From assembly GCA_019137255.1 (NCBI GenBank), contig WPDH01000003.1:105295-169294 (forward strand): DNA of 64,000 bases, written 5' to 3'. How positions within the stretch are numbered: position 1 is the stretch's first letter; each line of letters begins with the position of its first letter. The notes beneath the pieces are model-generated. The model saw only the letters and a list, made by a program, of their open reading frames with translations, had not been told where the DNA came from and made no database searches. Both the position numbers and the translations under genes were made by a program. This DNA comes from Corinectria fuckeliana (lineage: Eukaryota > Ascomycota > Sordariomycetes > Hypocreales > Nectriaceae). Below are positions 20,301-31,625 of the stretch, piece after piece.

Positions 20301-22597
20301 ACTGGAACAACTGAGGGCTGTTGATTGCTGACATTGACTTGATCGCCATGTATGTATTGCTCTGTTGCCTCTTTCGCCCCTCTGTTGCATCCTCTACGCA
20401 CTACCTGCTCAAGTGCTATGGCGTGTGCTTCCATAAAAATTTCTAGATTATTACCGTAGAGAAGCCATGCGTGCATGCATCGAACTGTTCGGTCCACACA
20501 CTGCCTTGTACATAGAAGCGGCCGACGGGCTCGCCAAAGCTCCAACCCTGTTTAGGAAGGTTACGGTTACATTGAAGTACGGAGTAGAGTGGAGGAGACA
20601 AAAAACGTCCAGGGCGATTGCGTGCTGGAGGGCATCACGCAACGGCGCGCGCGTTGGATGATTACTTATTAGCGAAAGGATTCCGGTGCACTGAGGAGGG
20701 TGATTTGACTGGCGGAGAGAGAGTGGTGAATGGGTGAAACATGCGTGCGGGCGAAACCCGGATGACCACCAGCCCACTGTGGTGTACTTCGTACTCAGGT
20801 CTAGACTGCGCTATATTCGTACATGTGATGTTTGGCATCCTGGTTGGCAGCTTGATGCAACTTGCACAAATGCCTGATACGGCCAGGGAGAGAAGCCATC
20901 GCCAAGATATCGCCAAGGCTGAATGGCTTCGGTTCGAGGGTTCTTTGGTCGTGGTGGTTGTGACTTGCAGGGGGCCGACTCCAAATACGACAACACCTTA
21001 TCAGCCAGGCAGTATAACGGGCTGAAGGCTGGAAGGGAGGGCAGCCCCGAACAGGGCCCTCGTGGCTGTCGTTGCCGTGTTCCGGAGATTCCCTGTTTTG
21101 TCCATTGCTTCTCTATCTCCCTCGATTCTCCATCTGCTGCAGTTGGTTCAGCTGCATGTATGTAGTGTGTGTGCAAGGCGACGTTGTATCAGCATTCTGC
21201 CTCCCCCCAAACCCTCCACTATCCATAGGGGATATTTAGAGCTTAAAGCACAGGTTACAGGGGAGAGAAACAATGGAAGCCAAGACGCAACAAGCGCCAC
21301 GAGAAATGGCCTAAACCGATCGCCACAGCCACCCGCCACAAATCGGCCAGCCCGCATCGGCCAATCATAACCCGCCGGACCTCCGTAGATCTCTTTTCCT
21401 TTTTATCGGCGCCGGATCCCGTTGGTGTGTGTTTTGGTGTGCTAATGCATCCTCCATTGTTGCGCCTCAACACCCTCCTCGGCGCCTGATTTCTTGGCCT
21501 GTCTAATTCCCGCGATGCTGCGAAGCGCCGTAGGGCAGGCCAAGCCTCGGCGTACTGAGCGCCACCGGCTCATTGCTGTACAGCCGGCCCAGCTCCGAGG
21601 GAGGGCGGCGCCGAGACAGACGCGCTGTGGATGAGAAGTCTGCAGTACCTAGTCTGAAAGCAGTCGACCCGAGACGGGATTCATCAACGACAAAGGTTAA
21701 GCGAAGCATCGTATACTGTCTAATGGGCATCCTGGGAATTGAACACCACCTCGCCGGGCTTCCAAGGATCCCTCGTCGCGCGTCGGCTCTACCTTATCTC
21801 TCTTCAGATGCTGGGAGGCGAGGGTTCGTCGACCAACCAGCTGGTCGGCCTTCCAGAAGGATGGCTAGAACCGCGAGAAACAGGCAAGTGAGCCGAACCA
21901 CGATGAGATATCCGCAGCCATGCAGCTTCCGACACACGAGAGAAGCGTCTCCCGCCTTGTTCCACGCCTTCGATCGACCCGCCCTAGGCACTCGTTGCCC
22001 AATCATCTCTCGCCTCTTGCCCAAGTTTTCCGCCTCCCCCTTCAAAACGCACCGCAACTGTAAATCCATCTACGGATGCAGCCAGCCAGCCCGCCAGCCC
22101 GCCAGCCAGTTGGGGATCTGGGACGGGAAATGTCTTGCCACCTTCCCTCTTGGGATTAGCCCTGCCGTCGACTCGAATAGGCCCGAAATGGCTCGATGGG
22201 GCTACCCGGCCGATGCTGGGATCCACACGGCGTCCGTTCCCTGGTTCGTCTTTTCTTCCCGGCCGGTCGGGCCACCTATTCCACTCCCACTAGCAGTAGA
22301 CCTCCATCTCCAGGAAGGGAATGCAGGCAAGCAGGATGGCACCGACTGACTGGACTGTCACCAAGCGGACTTGGTGCCAGGCACTTTTGTCGTTGACCTT
22401 GTCTGCACATCAGCCTTCTTTGTCGGGTCTTAGTCTCTTTGCGGCGACCTGCCCGATAAGGTCATTGACCAATCTCTGCAAGTAGGCTAGATTTAGCCTG
22501 GTCTGGGAGGGTCTCATCGGCCATGGGTCGCCTTTCCCGTCGTCCCCTCCACAACCAGGTGGCGACGGGCTGCCCGTTTCATGCATGGTGCATCTGA
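17331..22597. other. Long gene-poor stretch, normal base composition
   Basis: About 5.3 kb with only short or biased open frames on both strands. The longest (21573-22349 plus, 258 codons; 19824-20390 minus, 188 codons) have no domain, odd composition and no splice support. There is no AT skew and no obvious tandem array apart from a short CCAGCCCG-type repeat at about 22078-22112. It could be a long promoter/UTR region, unannotated non-coding RNA, or old decayed genes. Confidence 0.4.
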
Positions 22598-22725
22598 TAT
22601 AAGACCTCGTCGTTGGGCCCCTCCGTCGTCTCTTGTCTCTGATTCCTCTCGTCTCCATCCCTCTCCAGGTCTCCTCTTCATTCCTAGGTCTCCCCCACAA
22701 GACTTCCCAAGTCTTCAGAGCCACC
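22598..22725 (+). promoter_or_regulatory. POT gene core promoter: TATA-like box and pyrimidine tract
   Basis: TATAAG at 22598-22603, 128 bp before the start codon, is followed by a strongly C/T-rich tract (about 22615-22700) typical of fungal transcription starts. The start context GCCACCATGA is close to the fungal optimum. Confidence 0.5.
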
Positions 22726-24742
22726 ATGACCACCACCGTCAACCTCGACACCGACGCCATTGCGCGGTCCGGGCTCGTCGACCCGGAGACCCACGGCATC
22801 CCCCAGATCGCCGCCAAGGGCTCCATGGACAAGGAGATGCAGCACGACACGAACTCGACCAGCGAGGACGATGACACGCCGACCATGGACGACCTGCGCA
22901 CCCTGCGCCGTGTCTCCGGTGTCATCAAGTGGAGCATGTACACCATCGCCTTTGTCGAGCTGTGCGAGCGTTTCTCCTACTACGGCTCCTCGGTGCTGTA
23001 CACCAACTTCATCGCCCAGCCGCTGCCCGAGGGCTCGACCACTGGCGCCCCCGTCGACAACTCCGACCCTGACGCTCAGGCCGGTGCCCTCAACATGGGC
23101 TCGCAGGCCGCCCAGGCTCTGACCCTCTTCAACCAGTTCTTCGCCTACGTGATGCCCCTCGTCGGGTAAGCCTCCCAGTACATCAATGTTATGCCAATCT
23201 TCCTTTGCTGACAGCTCTCCAGTGCCTGGATCGCTGATGCCCGTCTCGGCCGCTTCTGGACCATCCACATCGCCATCGGCATTTCCACCATCGCCCACGT
23301 TATCCTCGTCGCCGCATCTGCCCCTGGCGTTATTGTCAAGCCCGACGCTGCTTTGGGCGCTTTCATTATCGGTCTTCTGTGTCTCTGCGTCGGCACTGGC
23401 TTCTTCAAGGCCAACGTTTCGCCGCTACTCGCCGAGCAGAACGAGGACACGAGAATGCGTGTCGAGGTTCAGAACGGAGAGCGCGTCATTGTCGATCCCG
23501 CTGTGACCAACACCAGAGTCTTTTTATATTTCTACCTGTGTATTAATGTTGGCTCGCTCACAGGACAGATCGGCATGGTTTATGTACGATACCCTCTCAT
23601 TCCCAATCCGTGGTGTTTTACGCACGGGCCATACCAGCCTCCCCCACCCCCACCCATGCCCCACTGTTACCCATCCCCTTATCTTATCTCTTACACGCCG
23701 GCTAACACCAGCTCTCTAGGTTGAAAAGTACGTGGGCTTCTGGCTTGCGTTCCTGATCCCGACTGCGTTGTTCATGGTTGCTCCTATTGTTCTTGCCATC
23801 AACAAGAAGAACTACAAGCTGTCACCCCCGACCGGCTCCGTGCTCTCCAAGTTCCTGCGCATGTTCTGGTATGTCCAGAAGCAGTGCAAGCCCTTCAGGC
23901 TGGACTGGGACCTGGCCAAGCCCTCCAGGATCCCCGTCGACGCGCGCCCCGTATGGATGACCTATGACGATGCCTGGGTGGACGAGGTCCGACGAGGACT
24001 GATGGCCTGCAAGGTCTTTCTCTTCCTGCCCGTCTTCTTCCTGGCCTACAACCAGATGACGGGTAACTTGACGACCCAGGCGTCTACCATGCAGCTGCAC
24101 GGCACGCCCAACGACATCATCCAGAACCTCAACCCCATCTCCATTGTCATCATGGTCCCCATCATCGACCACGTGCTGTACCCCGCGCTCCGCAAGGCCG
24201 GAATCGCCTTCACGCCCATCAAGCGTATGACTACCGGCTTCATCATCGCCGCCCTGTCCATGGTCGCCTCGGCCGTTATGCAGTACTACATCTACGAGTT
24301 AGGAACCTGTGGCTGGCACGCCAACGACTCCGACTGCGAGGAGCCGGCGCCTATCAACGTGTGGGCCCAGTGCCTGCCGTACATCCTCATCGGCCTCGCC
24401 GAGATCTTCACCAACGTCACTTCATACGAGTACGCTTACTCCAAGGCCCCTGAGAACATGAAGTCGCTCGTCATGAGTGTGAACCTGTTCATGAGCGCCA
24501 TCTCTGCCGCCATTGGCCAGGCCTTTACGCCTCTTTCCATCGACCCCCTGCTGGTTTGGAACTACACCACCGTCGCCTGTATATCCTTCGTCGGTGGAAT
24601 CGCGTTCTGGGTAACGTTTCGTAAACTTGACGGCGATGAAGACTACTACAACATGATGGAAAGGTCCGAGTTTAAGGGATCGAACCAGCCCAATGCTCTC
24701 GACAAGAAGATCGAGGAGAACCAAGACCCCGAGCGGGCTTAG
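22726..24742 (+). CDS. POT/PTR family proton-coupled peptide transporter
   Basis: Exons 22726-23165, 23223-23583 and 23720-24742, with introns of 57 and 136 nt, give 607 aa, the usual size. The N-terminal ~65 residues are hydrophilic. The proton-coupling motif ExxER is in VELCERFSYYG. The next signature GAWIADARLGRFWTI spans the first splice junction. YVEKYVGFW crosses the second. Further markers are FFLAYNQMTGNL and EIFTNVTSYEYAY, the latter typical of the family's late helices. About 12 hydrophobic segments fit the family. Role by family: uptake of di- and tripeptides, driven by protons, at the plasma membrane; nitrogen control is usual but not shown here. No neighbour is functionally linked. 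Confidence 0.95.
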
Positions 24743-26288
24743 GTGTAAGACAATAACAGATAGACTGACGTAGATATTACGTATTAATAGCGAACTATTT
24801 CTCAGACCTACTGTCTCTGCTGATGTGAACTTACATTCGCTCAATCCCTCATCCTCTTTCGTGGTCTTGAACGGCATCAGTCGACATTTGATGCGCAATA
24901 CCGCCGAAGGGTATCACGTGACTTGAACGTCGAGCTAGCTTAGTCATCAAGCTGTCAACTACCTTCACACAGCCCGAATGAGACCACCCCTTTCCAATTC
25001 ATATTCTTTTTTCGCTGGTTTCTTGGGCGTACTAAAGAAAGAATTCCGATGGCTTTTTTTTCTTTCTAGGAATGAATGGTGGTGGTGGGCTGCTCGGTAG
25101 GCCGGGACACGAGCGGGAGCTGTCTGATGTGATTGGCGCGTCAACGTTGTGCGGTATTGAGAAGAAGTATTTGTAGAGATAATAAAGCATTCAATGTCTT
25201 TGAAGGGAAGCAGGGTTATGCGCAACGGTTGAGCGACTATTACTTGTAATAACTAATCCTCAACTCCTAACCCCTGGGCACCAACCCCCAAATGTCACCC
25301 ATCATGGCCAACAGTCATTGCTGCATGAGTCGCTTCTTTGTTTGGATCCAACGCTCTCTAAAGACATGCGATGGGGTGCCTATTTGGCATCTCCTTCTAA
25401 CCAAACGTTGTAGTTGCTTGACTATCCCTTCCATGTAATCAAGTATTCGGTCTTAGCTTTTCCTATCCCTCGTTTGGTAGAAGACTTCCATACATCCAAC
25501 AAGTGATCGTCTAGGGCGGAGGTGCAGACCGCCGCCGCGATTGAGATCCGTACCCGCCCGAGTTATAATGAGGGGAAAGTCTACACTTGGCCACGACGTT
25601 TTCAGGGACGCGGAAGTCCCCGTGATACTCGACCAGAGCAAGCTGGACCGTCTTGACTGGGCACGATTGAGTGTCAACCACGCTCGCAAGGATGCCGAAA
25701 TTGCACCCGATCAGAAGGAATGAGCGGGGTAGGCGCCGACCATATCCTAGGATATCTGACGAGGCATAGTGCAAAGAGAGCACATGACGTAGCAAGGCAA
25801 TCAGGGCAAGTCCAGCGCCTTGAATGCCCCGTGCTGCCCTAAAGGTTCCTAGGGCCAGCTTCCCTACAAACCCCGTTGATGCAGCCTAGTTTGGTGAGTC
25901 GATGCGAGGATAACTCGAATAAGCATGATGGTCAAACCAACAGACCGGCATCTTCCTCCTCGACCAGATGCCTCTCTCAAGGCTGTCCCTCCCAAAGAGC
26001 CTTTCGCACTCGAACGGCTCACTCAACTATCAAGCTGCTTGTCCGCCGTACTCGCAGCCTCCTACCCAGCCCATTGTCGATAGATTCCCGCAATCCTATA
26101 TTGACCTAGGCATGTCAGGACTTCGACCCATGTCGCGCGTCTCAAGTCCTCAAGCTGAAACCTGAAAGAAAATAACACAGCCTGCCCAAGCTACCGATTC
26201 GCGAGTCGATGCCTACGCTGGTGCGCCAGACTCCCGAATCCAAGGGGACAGCCCACCCAAGGCATCTCGCCACGGGAGCATTAGATCT
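24743..26288. other. Intergenic, no supported gene
   Basis: 3' flank of the POT gene and about 1.5 kb of short frames. A minus-strand stretch at 25511-25850 has hydrophobic residues and the phrase RAARGIQGAGLA, faintly like an MFS motif, but it does not continue as a transporter. Nothing else is recognisable. Confidence 0.4.
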
Positions 26289-26544
26289 AAACAAGAGTTG
26301 TGCTATTCAAGCCGTACCATATATCTGTTCGGGCTGTAAACTCACACTTCTTACCACCTCGTTCACTTTATCGCAGACCTTATTCCCTAATGCTCTGTTT
26401 AATGCCCCCACTCCCTAACGCCCAAACTCTATAACGCTCTACTATCCTGTTGCCCTAATGTCCTGATGCCCCGATGCCCTAACTGCTCTATCATTGTTCA
26501 TAACGAGACTATCTAAGAAGAGAAGATAAGAGTGAAAGCCCATC
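26289..26544 (-). repeat. Left inverted arm of composite repeat
   Basis: The reverse complement of this stretch aligns with 27262-27450 along most of its length: GGCTTTCAC...GATAGTCT, GAGCAGTTAGGGCAT against GAGTAGTTAAGGTAT, GCGTTAGGGAGT shared, and AAGAAGTGTGAGTTTA then AGCCCGAA shared. Several TTAGGG words occur at irregular spacing. A partial direct copy lies at 31440-31625. Confidence 0.6.
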
Positions 26545-26736
26545 GAAACCCCGCAGCTCATCGCCGAGTTCCTCGAGCGAGAAGCTAAGAAGAAGGAACT
26601 CACAGTTTTGTTGTCAAGCAAGGTTTATCGGATCAAGATGCTCAGCATCCACACAGTTACGCTCCGAGGTGCTATTCCGGCTAGTTGGTCCCTGTATCAT
26701 TGTTTGCACCCCGTGTTGAAAAGTAGACTGTGTTAG

Positions 26737-27183
26737 TTGTTCAAGGCTAAACTTACATTCCCACCAAATTCATGTCCTTTATCTATAGTTCCTCCACTAC
26801 CTTGCAGCCCCGTCCGGTCAGCCCCCTATAATATCCCGCTCCTGTCTGGCGTCCCCCACGTCCCGGCCCCGTTTGGCGGCCTTAACCACCATCTGGCTCA
26901 GTCCAGCGCCCCACAACCCGGCCCGGTCTGTCCGGCACCCCCACCATGCCCCGACCCCATCCGGCGACCCCAACCATACGGTGCCCCCCACCACACCCCG
27001 GTCTTGTCCGGCACACACCACCAAGTCTCGGCCCCGTTTGGCGGCCCCAACCACCATTTGGCCTCGTCTGGCAATTCCCACCAGATCGTGCTCTTCAGCG
27101 CTCCCGGCGCTCCTGGCGTCCGGGGGGCCGGGTTTGTCGCCGACCTCCAGCGACTGGCGCTTGGCGGGCTTGACGGCAACTAG
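26737..27183 (+). CDS. Pro/Gly/His-rich repeat-family open frame (copy 3)
   Basis: A 148-codon plus-strand frame ending at TAG. It carries the same phrases as the 978-1897 gene (FGGLNHHLA, FGGPNHHLA, GAPHHTP) and ends GAGFVADLQRLALGGLDGN, matching the minus-strand copy at 16430-16600. After the stop comes the AACTAGTTA word found after the other copies. No clear upstream exons are present, and the first M (26737) is TTG in the DNA; the first ATG is at about 26771 in another context. This looks like the 3' exon of the family without its 5' part, bounded by inverted arms. Function unknown; possibly not expressed. Confidence 0.35.
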   Translation: MFKAKLTFPPNSCPLSIVPPLPCSPVRSAPYNIPLLSGVPHVPAPFGGLNHHLAQSSAPQPGPVCPAPPPCPDPIRRPQPYGAPHHTPVLSGTHHQVSAPFGGPNHHLASSGNSHQIVLFSAPGAPGVRGAGFVADLQRLALGGLDGN

Positions 27184-27254
27184 TTATTGTATTTAACTAG
27201 TTAAATAGTTAAATACAGAGTTGTGCTAGTCAGGCTATATACTATATGCTATAT

Positions 27255-27455
27255 GATTATTAGGCTTTCACCATTATCTGCTCTCTTTGGATAGTCTTGC
27301 TAATAATAATAATAGAGTAGTTAAGGTATTAAGGTATTAAAGCGTTAGGGAGTTAGGGTACCAAGTAAAACATAAGAGAATTAGGACTATAATAAAGTAA
27401 ATAATATAGTAAGAAGTGTGAGTTTATAGCCCGAATAATACAACTTTATATGTCC
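27255..27455 (+). repeat. Right arm of composite repeat
   Basis: Direct-orientation partner of the inverted arm at 26289-26544. It is more AT-rich, as expected if it has suffered more C-to-T changes. With that arm it brackets about 715 bp that contain the GC-rich frame. Confidence 0.6.
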
Positions 27456-28384
27456 TATAATACCCTGTCGCTAATCATGTCCGACTCAATGCACGATCTA
27501 ACTCCACAGAGGTCAGGTCACCAAGGAGGCCAGTCTCCCAGCGAAACTTCATGGTAGCAATCGCCGTCTGCGAGTCAATGGCTTGGAACATGAATACGAG
27601 GAGTTTGTCGGCGCCCTTGGCTAATTGTTTGGCGCTGGTGCGCGTGCGGCTCGTCAAACTCTCGGAGAGAGCCCGGAAATGCCATTACGATGCTATCTCA
27701 AGTGAGCGACGCGATAGATATTGCCACTCTCATGGTCGCGCTCTGCTGGGCCTCTATCAATGTCTCAACATACATCAACCCCATCTTTCCCCAAGTGGCT
27801 ACTTCTCATGCCAGCTTGTCTACTCTGTTTGAACAGCTTCGGGCTCTTCCGAGCCCTTAATCTCTAGCTTGTTAACAATGCTATCTACTGTAATTATGTA
27901 GCATCCTGAACAAGCCACGACAATCAGGCTAGCATTGCGACTAGCATTACGGCTAGCTCCAACGATGCCTGGTACTCAACTACTTACAGACCCATTCACA
28001 GATTCTCATGGCCGAACCCAGCACAATAGGCGCAAGTACAGCCAAATACACTGGTCAGTAATAATTATTGCACCTGGTTAAGGAATATGAATTTTAACGT
28101 GGCTTTCGTCTTATTTCATTACGGTGCGCAGGGTTGCTAGAGAACGAACAGTTTGGGGAAGGAGCGCCCCTGCTCCTCACTCCCGCTCCGCCACTGGATA
28201 ACACAATCTTCTGCCACCAAGATGAGTCGGGTTTTCTTTTCTCTGCCACGTTTAGTATACTGCGATCACGATGTTATCCGTTCTCGACCAATCGATCAAT
28301 ATTGCGACTATCAACTGAACGGTTTCACTGTCTTCCTAGAGTTATCCAACACTATAAAACCAGCGCATTCTATTGGCGATATTT
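27456..28384. other. Intergenic, weak gene debris
   Basis: A minus-strand frame at 27475-27657 has a protein-like run (KQLAKGADKLLVFMFQAID) but stops upstream and lacks a recognised domain. At 28134-28435 two overlapping plus frames exist without support. No intact gene is visible. Confidence 0.35.
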
Positions 28385-28620
28385 AGAAGATAGAGACAGG
28401 TCCCTATATAAGAACTACTAATTATTAAAGAGTCGCTAATAGTATAGTGCCTACTACTACCTCATCTCTAAACCTAACGTTAAATATCACTTCTGTATAG
28501 TAGGCACCTAGTAGAACCTAACTGTAGACCCTAAGTACTAAGGGTAAGATGTCTCTAAACCGCTCTTCGTTCTTCTAGAGGGTTTAGTATTAGTTTATTT
28601 AATGGTATTTATAGAGATTA
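28385..28620. repeat. AT-rich block with a short inverted repeat
   Basis: TA-rich sequence containing GTGCCTACTA at about 28459 and its complement TAGTAGGCAC at about 28499. It may be a small decayed transposon. Confidence 0.3.
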
Positions 28621-28786
28621 CGTTTCATAACTGGTATAACGCGGCATCAGGCGCCTTGATGGAACGCTTGCGAGAAGGTTACTTTAGTCCTAACTTTGCG
28701 CTGACTGGTTTGGACTTGCAAGAAGCGGTCGAAAGAAGCAACGCGATTGCGAGAGGATCGAGATTACAGACGGAAAGACGGAGTAA

Positions 28787-29104
28787 AGGTGCTGCTTCCC
28801 AGACTGCGAGAAAACGAAAGACGATTCGAAAAGGTGGTTTCGCAGCAAAGGATTCGAGTCTGTCGACCAGGAGGGGTGGCTGTGCGGGACCCACTGGAAC
28901 AAACTGAACGACCTGAGGAACGCTGCCAAGAAGTCTGCCAAAGCATCGGCTTCTGGAAGATTGCCCAAGAACAGAATGTGGGGGTTGGCAATAACCACGC
29001 CAATCGATGAGTCTAAACGTCCCCTTATTTTTGTGCTCCGTTCATTTGATAATGTCTTAGGTCAACGTGCGGTGCGGGTGTTGGTGCTGGGCTTTGTGAC
29101 TTGA
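28787..29104 (+). pseudogene. Possible zinc-finger-like gene fragment
   Basis: After a TAA at 28784-28786 a 105-codon frame runs to TGA at 29102-29104. It reads CCFPDCEKTKDD, WFRSKGFESVDQEG and WLCGTHWNKLNDLRN: a Cys-x3-Cys, then Trp, then Cys-x2-His, loosely like a GATA-type or other treble-clef finger. The same frame upstream of the stop (WFGLARSGRKKQRDCERIE) also looks coding. There is no start codon near the 5' end. I read it as the broken end of a gene whose 5' half lies in or before the AT-rich block; the family is not identified. Confidence 0.3.
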
Positions 29105-29114
29105 AATCCCTTTT

Positions 29115-29470
29115 AACAGAGTCGTGGCCGAAAACTCGTGGAGGACTCGCGTATGACTCGTGAAGGATCGGAGGGTGGCTCGAGGCGGAGGGGGGGCGGA
29201 GGGGGCTGTCGTAGAGGGCTCGTGGACTCGGGCTCGTGGAAGACTCAATGAAGGGTCGTGTGTGAGCACGGATCGACCTTATTGTGGACTTCTGGATAAG
29301 AGGGGGGGCTCGTGGCTGAGTACTCGTGGATGGCTCGTGGAGGATTCGAATGATGGCGGGGGCTTCGTGGACTCGGATTCGGACTTTGGGAGGACTGGCG
29401 GCTCATGGACGAAGAGATATCTTACATCTTATCGTGTACTCTTGGGTAAGGGAGGGCTCGTGGATTACCT
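29115..29470. repeat. Degenerate GGCTCGTGGA minisatellite
   Basis: Many imperfect copies of GGCTCGTGGA and related words (GACTCGTG, GGATGGCTCG) at irregular spacing, strongly G-rich on the plus strand. It yields low-complexity frames without a start or domain. Confidence 0.5.
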
Positions 29471-30655
29471 AGGTAGGCATGACTTAATGAGGAGGAAGAG
29501 AAAGATGGAAAGCACCTAGCAGGAGAATTTACTTTGCCAAAGCTATTAATCAATATTGCGTAACTAAGGTACTCGATAGGTAGCCAGCTGTTCCCAGCTA
29601 TAAGCTATTACCCTTGTAGACTAGGTAGGCCTAGGTACCTACAGCTTTTGTTCTGTCCAGGGTGAGTGCCATGACCTTGTAGAATATGCCTTAGTGTAAT
29701 ATGTTATCTTGGCATTTGATAACCTATCTTGGCAGTGCGAGAGCTTCTCAACTTTGTTACCCCAACAGCTCGTTTTCCTGAAACCAGCGGTTTTGGCTGA
29801 ACCTCTCCACATTCGGTCCTCATCACTCAGCCAGCCTCTGATGTCTCAAATTCTTAATGCACCTACTTCGCAACCTTCCCTCCGGCTCTAACGAGGAAAT
29901 ACGACTCTGCGGCCATGCTGCAACTGTGCATTCTATCCAGGGTCTAGACAAGGATTTCCTCACCGGTCTTGGTGTGCAATTGTTGGGACTTCTATCACTA
30001 TGTAAATTATTGGGGCTGAATATGTCTTTCATTTGCCTTACTCTATCAATATAGTTGGCTGGACCCCTCTGCTCGTAACCGAGTGTAGTCTTACCACAGT
30101 CAAAGGGATAAGGGTTAACTCTTCCAACACTCTCCGCAGCTCATTAAGTTACATTATATGTTGCTACTGCAGCGTCCAGTGCATGTATCTGAAGATGCCA
30201 GCCTTGGAGTTCATCCATGGGGGTGACGAAACACATCGCACAAAGTCGGGGGTGAGAAAAGGTAGAAAGTTGTAAGAACTAGGAAGAGAACATAGCACGA
30301 GGCCAGCCAACCATCTTCAACTCGGGACTGCTTGTGGTGGATGACTCCAAATAGCTGTTAGAGGGCCACTGCAATTGTGGCAATAGTGTTTTCAAGCAGC
30401 TGACGGAATCTGATGTTACTGTTGTGGAAGGTCGGCTTACAATATCGGGGTTGGAGGCCTCACCACTGGAGGTACATTTATTTTTCATACAGCATCCCGT
30501 ATCTTATCTAGGATGGTACCTAATAATGCGCAAAAGGCGATATTTCCTTTTCCTCTAATTTATACAGCTAGGCCTGCGACAACGTTGACAGCTACGAGGT
30601 ACTAAACTAGCATTTTTCGAGATCCTTCGAGATCCTTCAAGGCTGACTTGATTCA
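29471..30655. other. Intergenic, nothing recognised
   Basis: About 1.2 kb of short frames on both strands (longest ~80 codons) without domain or splice support. Confidence 0.4.
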
Positions 30656-31430
30656 ATGAGCCTTGCGAACGGGGCCATTTTTAAAGCAAGTGCTAGAAAA
30701 ATAATATTTATTGGGCACTTCGCGGCGGCTGTAGCAACTTCGGTCTCGTTGTCTAGGCATATAGCGGCGGATCCAAATTTGCCATTCCCGCTCTGTACTA
30801 TTCTCAGCCCAATGCCGGTAGCGCATCCACCTGGGATAACTTCAACACCATCCCAGCCGCCTCCGATACGACGAAGAATCGCATACTTGCCGAACGGGGC
30901 AAGGTGATCATAAACGACAGTCCTCTCGGTCGACGCGAGATCTTCTACGTATCACTACCAAGGTCGACCGTGGTATCTTCGCTTTGCCAAGGACCTCTTC
31001 TACGACACTGTTCCTTCCGTTGCAGATATTCCCAGGATCGTTCCCAATATCGTCTTCCAGGGCATTACAATACCGCAGACAGCAGATGAAAAAGAATGGG
31101 GGAAACGCGCTAGGTCTAGATGCGGGTAATGACCCCCTTTTCATCCTCTAGCTCTGCACTACGCGGGATGACAAAGTAGATGACGATGCCGTGTACCGAT
31201 GGATGTCGGACATGCTGAAGAGGGTGTATGCCGGGCAAAGTCTTGCCGTGTGGACGATGATTGCGTTTATATGAACTATGCAAGTCAGTTCCAAGAAATT
31301 GTCACCACTTACGGCGTGATAAGGCTAGGTTGAAGAATGCATCCAAGAAATACGACCCTCAGTAGGCGTTCCAGGTAATGAAGCTTGGATACTTTAAGCT
31401 ATACCGGGCTCCGGTGCTTGTTTCTGGGTA
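30656..31430 (+). pseudogene. FAD-linked oxidoreductase (berberine-bridge type), broken
   Basis: Pieces of a BBE-type oxidase C-terminal half appear in order on the plus strand but in changing frames: YWALRGGCSNFGLVV then a stop (about 30713-30760), SQPNAGSASTWDNFNTIPA (about 30805-30860), DDKVDDDAVYRWMSDM (about 31173-31220), MNYASQFQEIVTTYG (about 31273-31317), and KKYDPQ stop AFQVMKLGYFKL (about 31347-31400). The WALRGG and KYDP...Q...G.FKL ends are typical of these secreted or vacuolar flavoenzymes. Several frameshifts and stops make it non-functional. The FAD-binding N-terminal half is not visible upstream. Confidence 0.65.
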
Positions 31431-31439
31431 CTTTTCCTC

Positions 31440-31625
31440 CTAGTGTCAGTATTTATAGAACTAGACTAGAGTAGTTATAGTGTAAGGTATGAAGCAGTTG
31501 GGAAATCTTGTCATCAGTACATTGAGGCATTAGGGCTGTGTCAAAGCGAATGATATGGGAGAGAAGGGTGGGTTTGCAACCTAATACAGATACGTTACAG
31601 TCCGAATAGCACAACTCTTTCCTTT
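31440..31625 (+). repeat. Degenerate arm of composite repeat
   Basis: Words such as GAGTAGTTATAG, GCATTAGGG and GGGTTTGCAACC...GTCCGAATAGCACAACTCTT align with the arms at 26289-26544 and 27255-27455. It lies just 3' of the broken oxidoreductase. Confidence 0.4.

Noticed and set aside
19824..20390. 188-codon minus-strand open frame
   Set aside because: No recognisable domain and no conserved-looking run; overlapped by other frames.
21573..22349. 258-codon plus-strand open frame
   Set aside because: Odd composition (Arg/Pro/Ser-rich), no domain, no splice support and overlapping frames of similar length; likely accidental in GC-balanced DNA.
25511..25850. MFS-like phrase RAARGIQGAGLA on the minus strand
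   Set aside because: Only about a dozen residues look right; the rest does not continue as a transporter.
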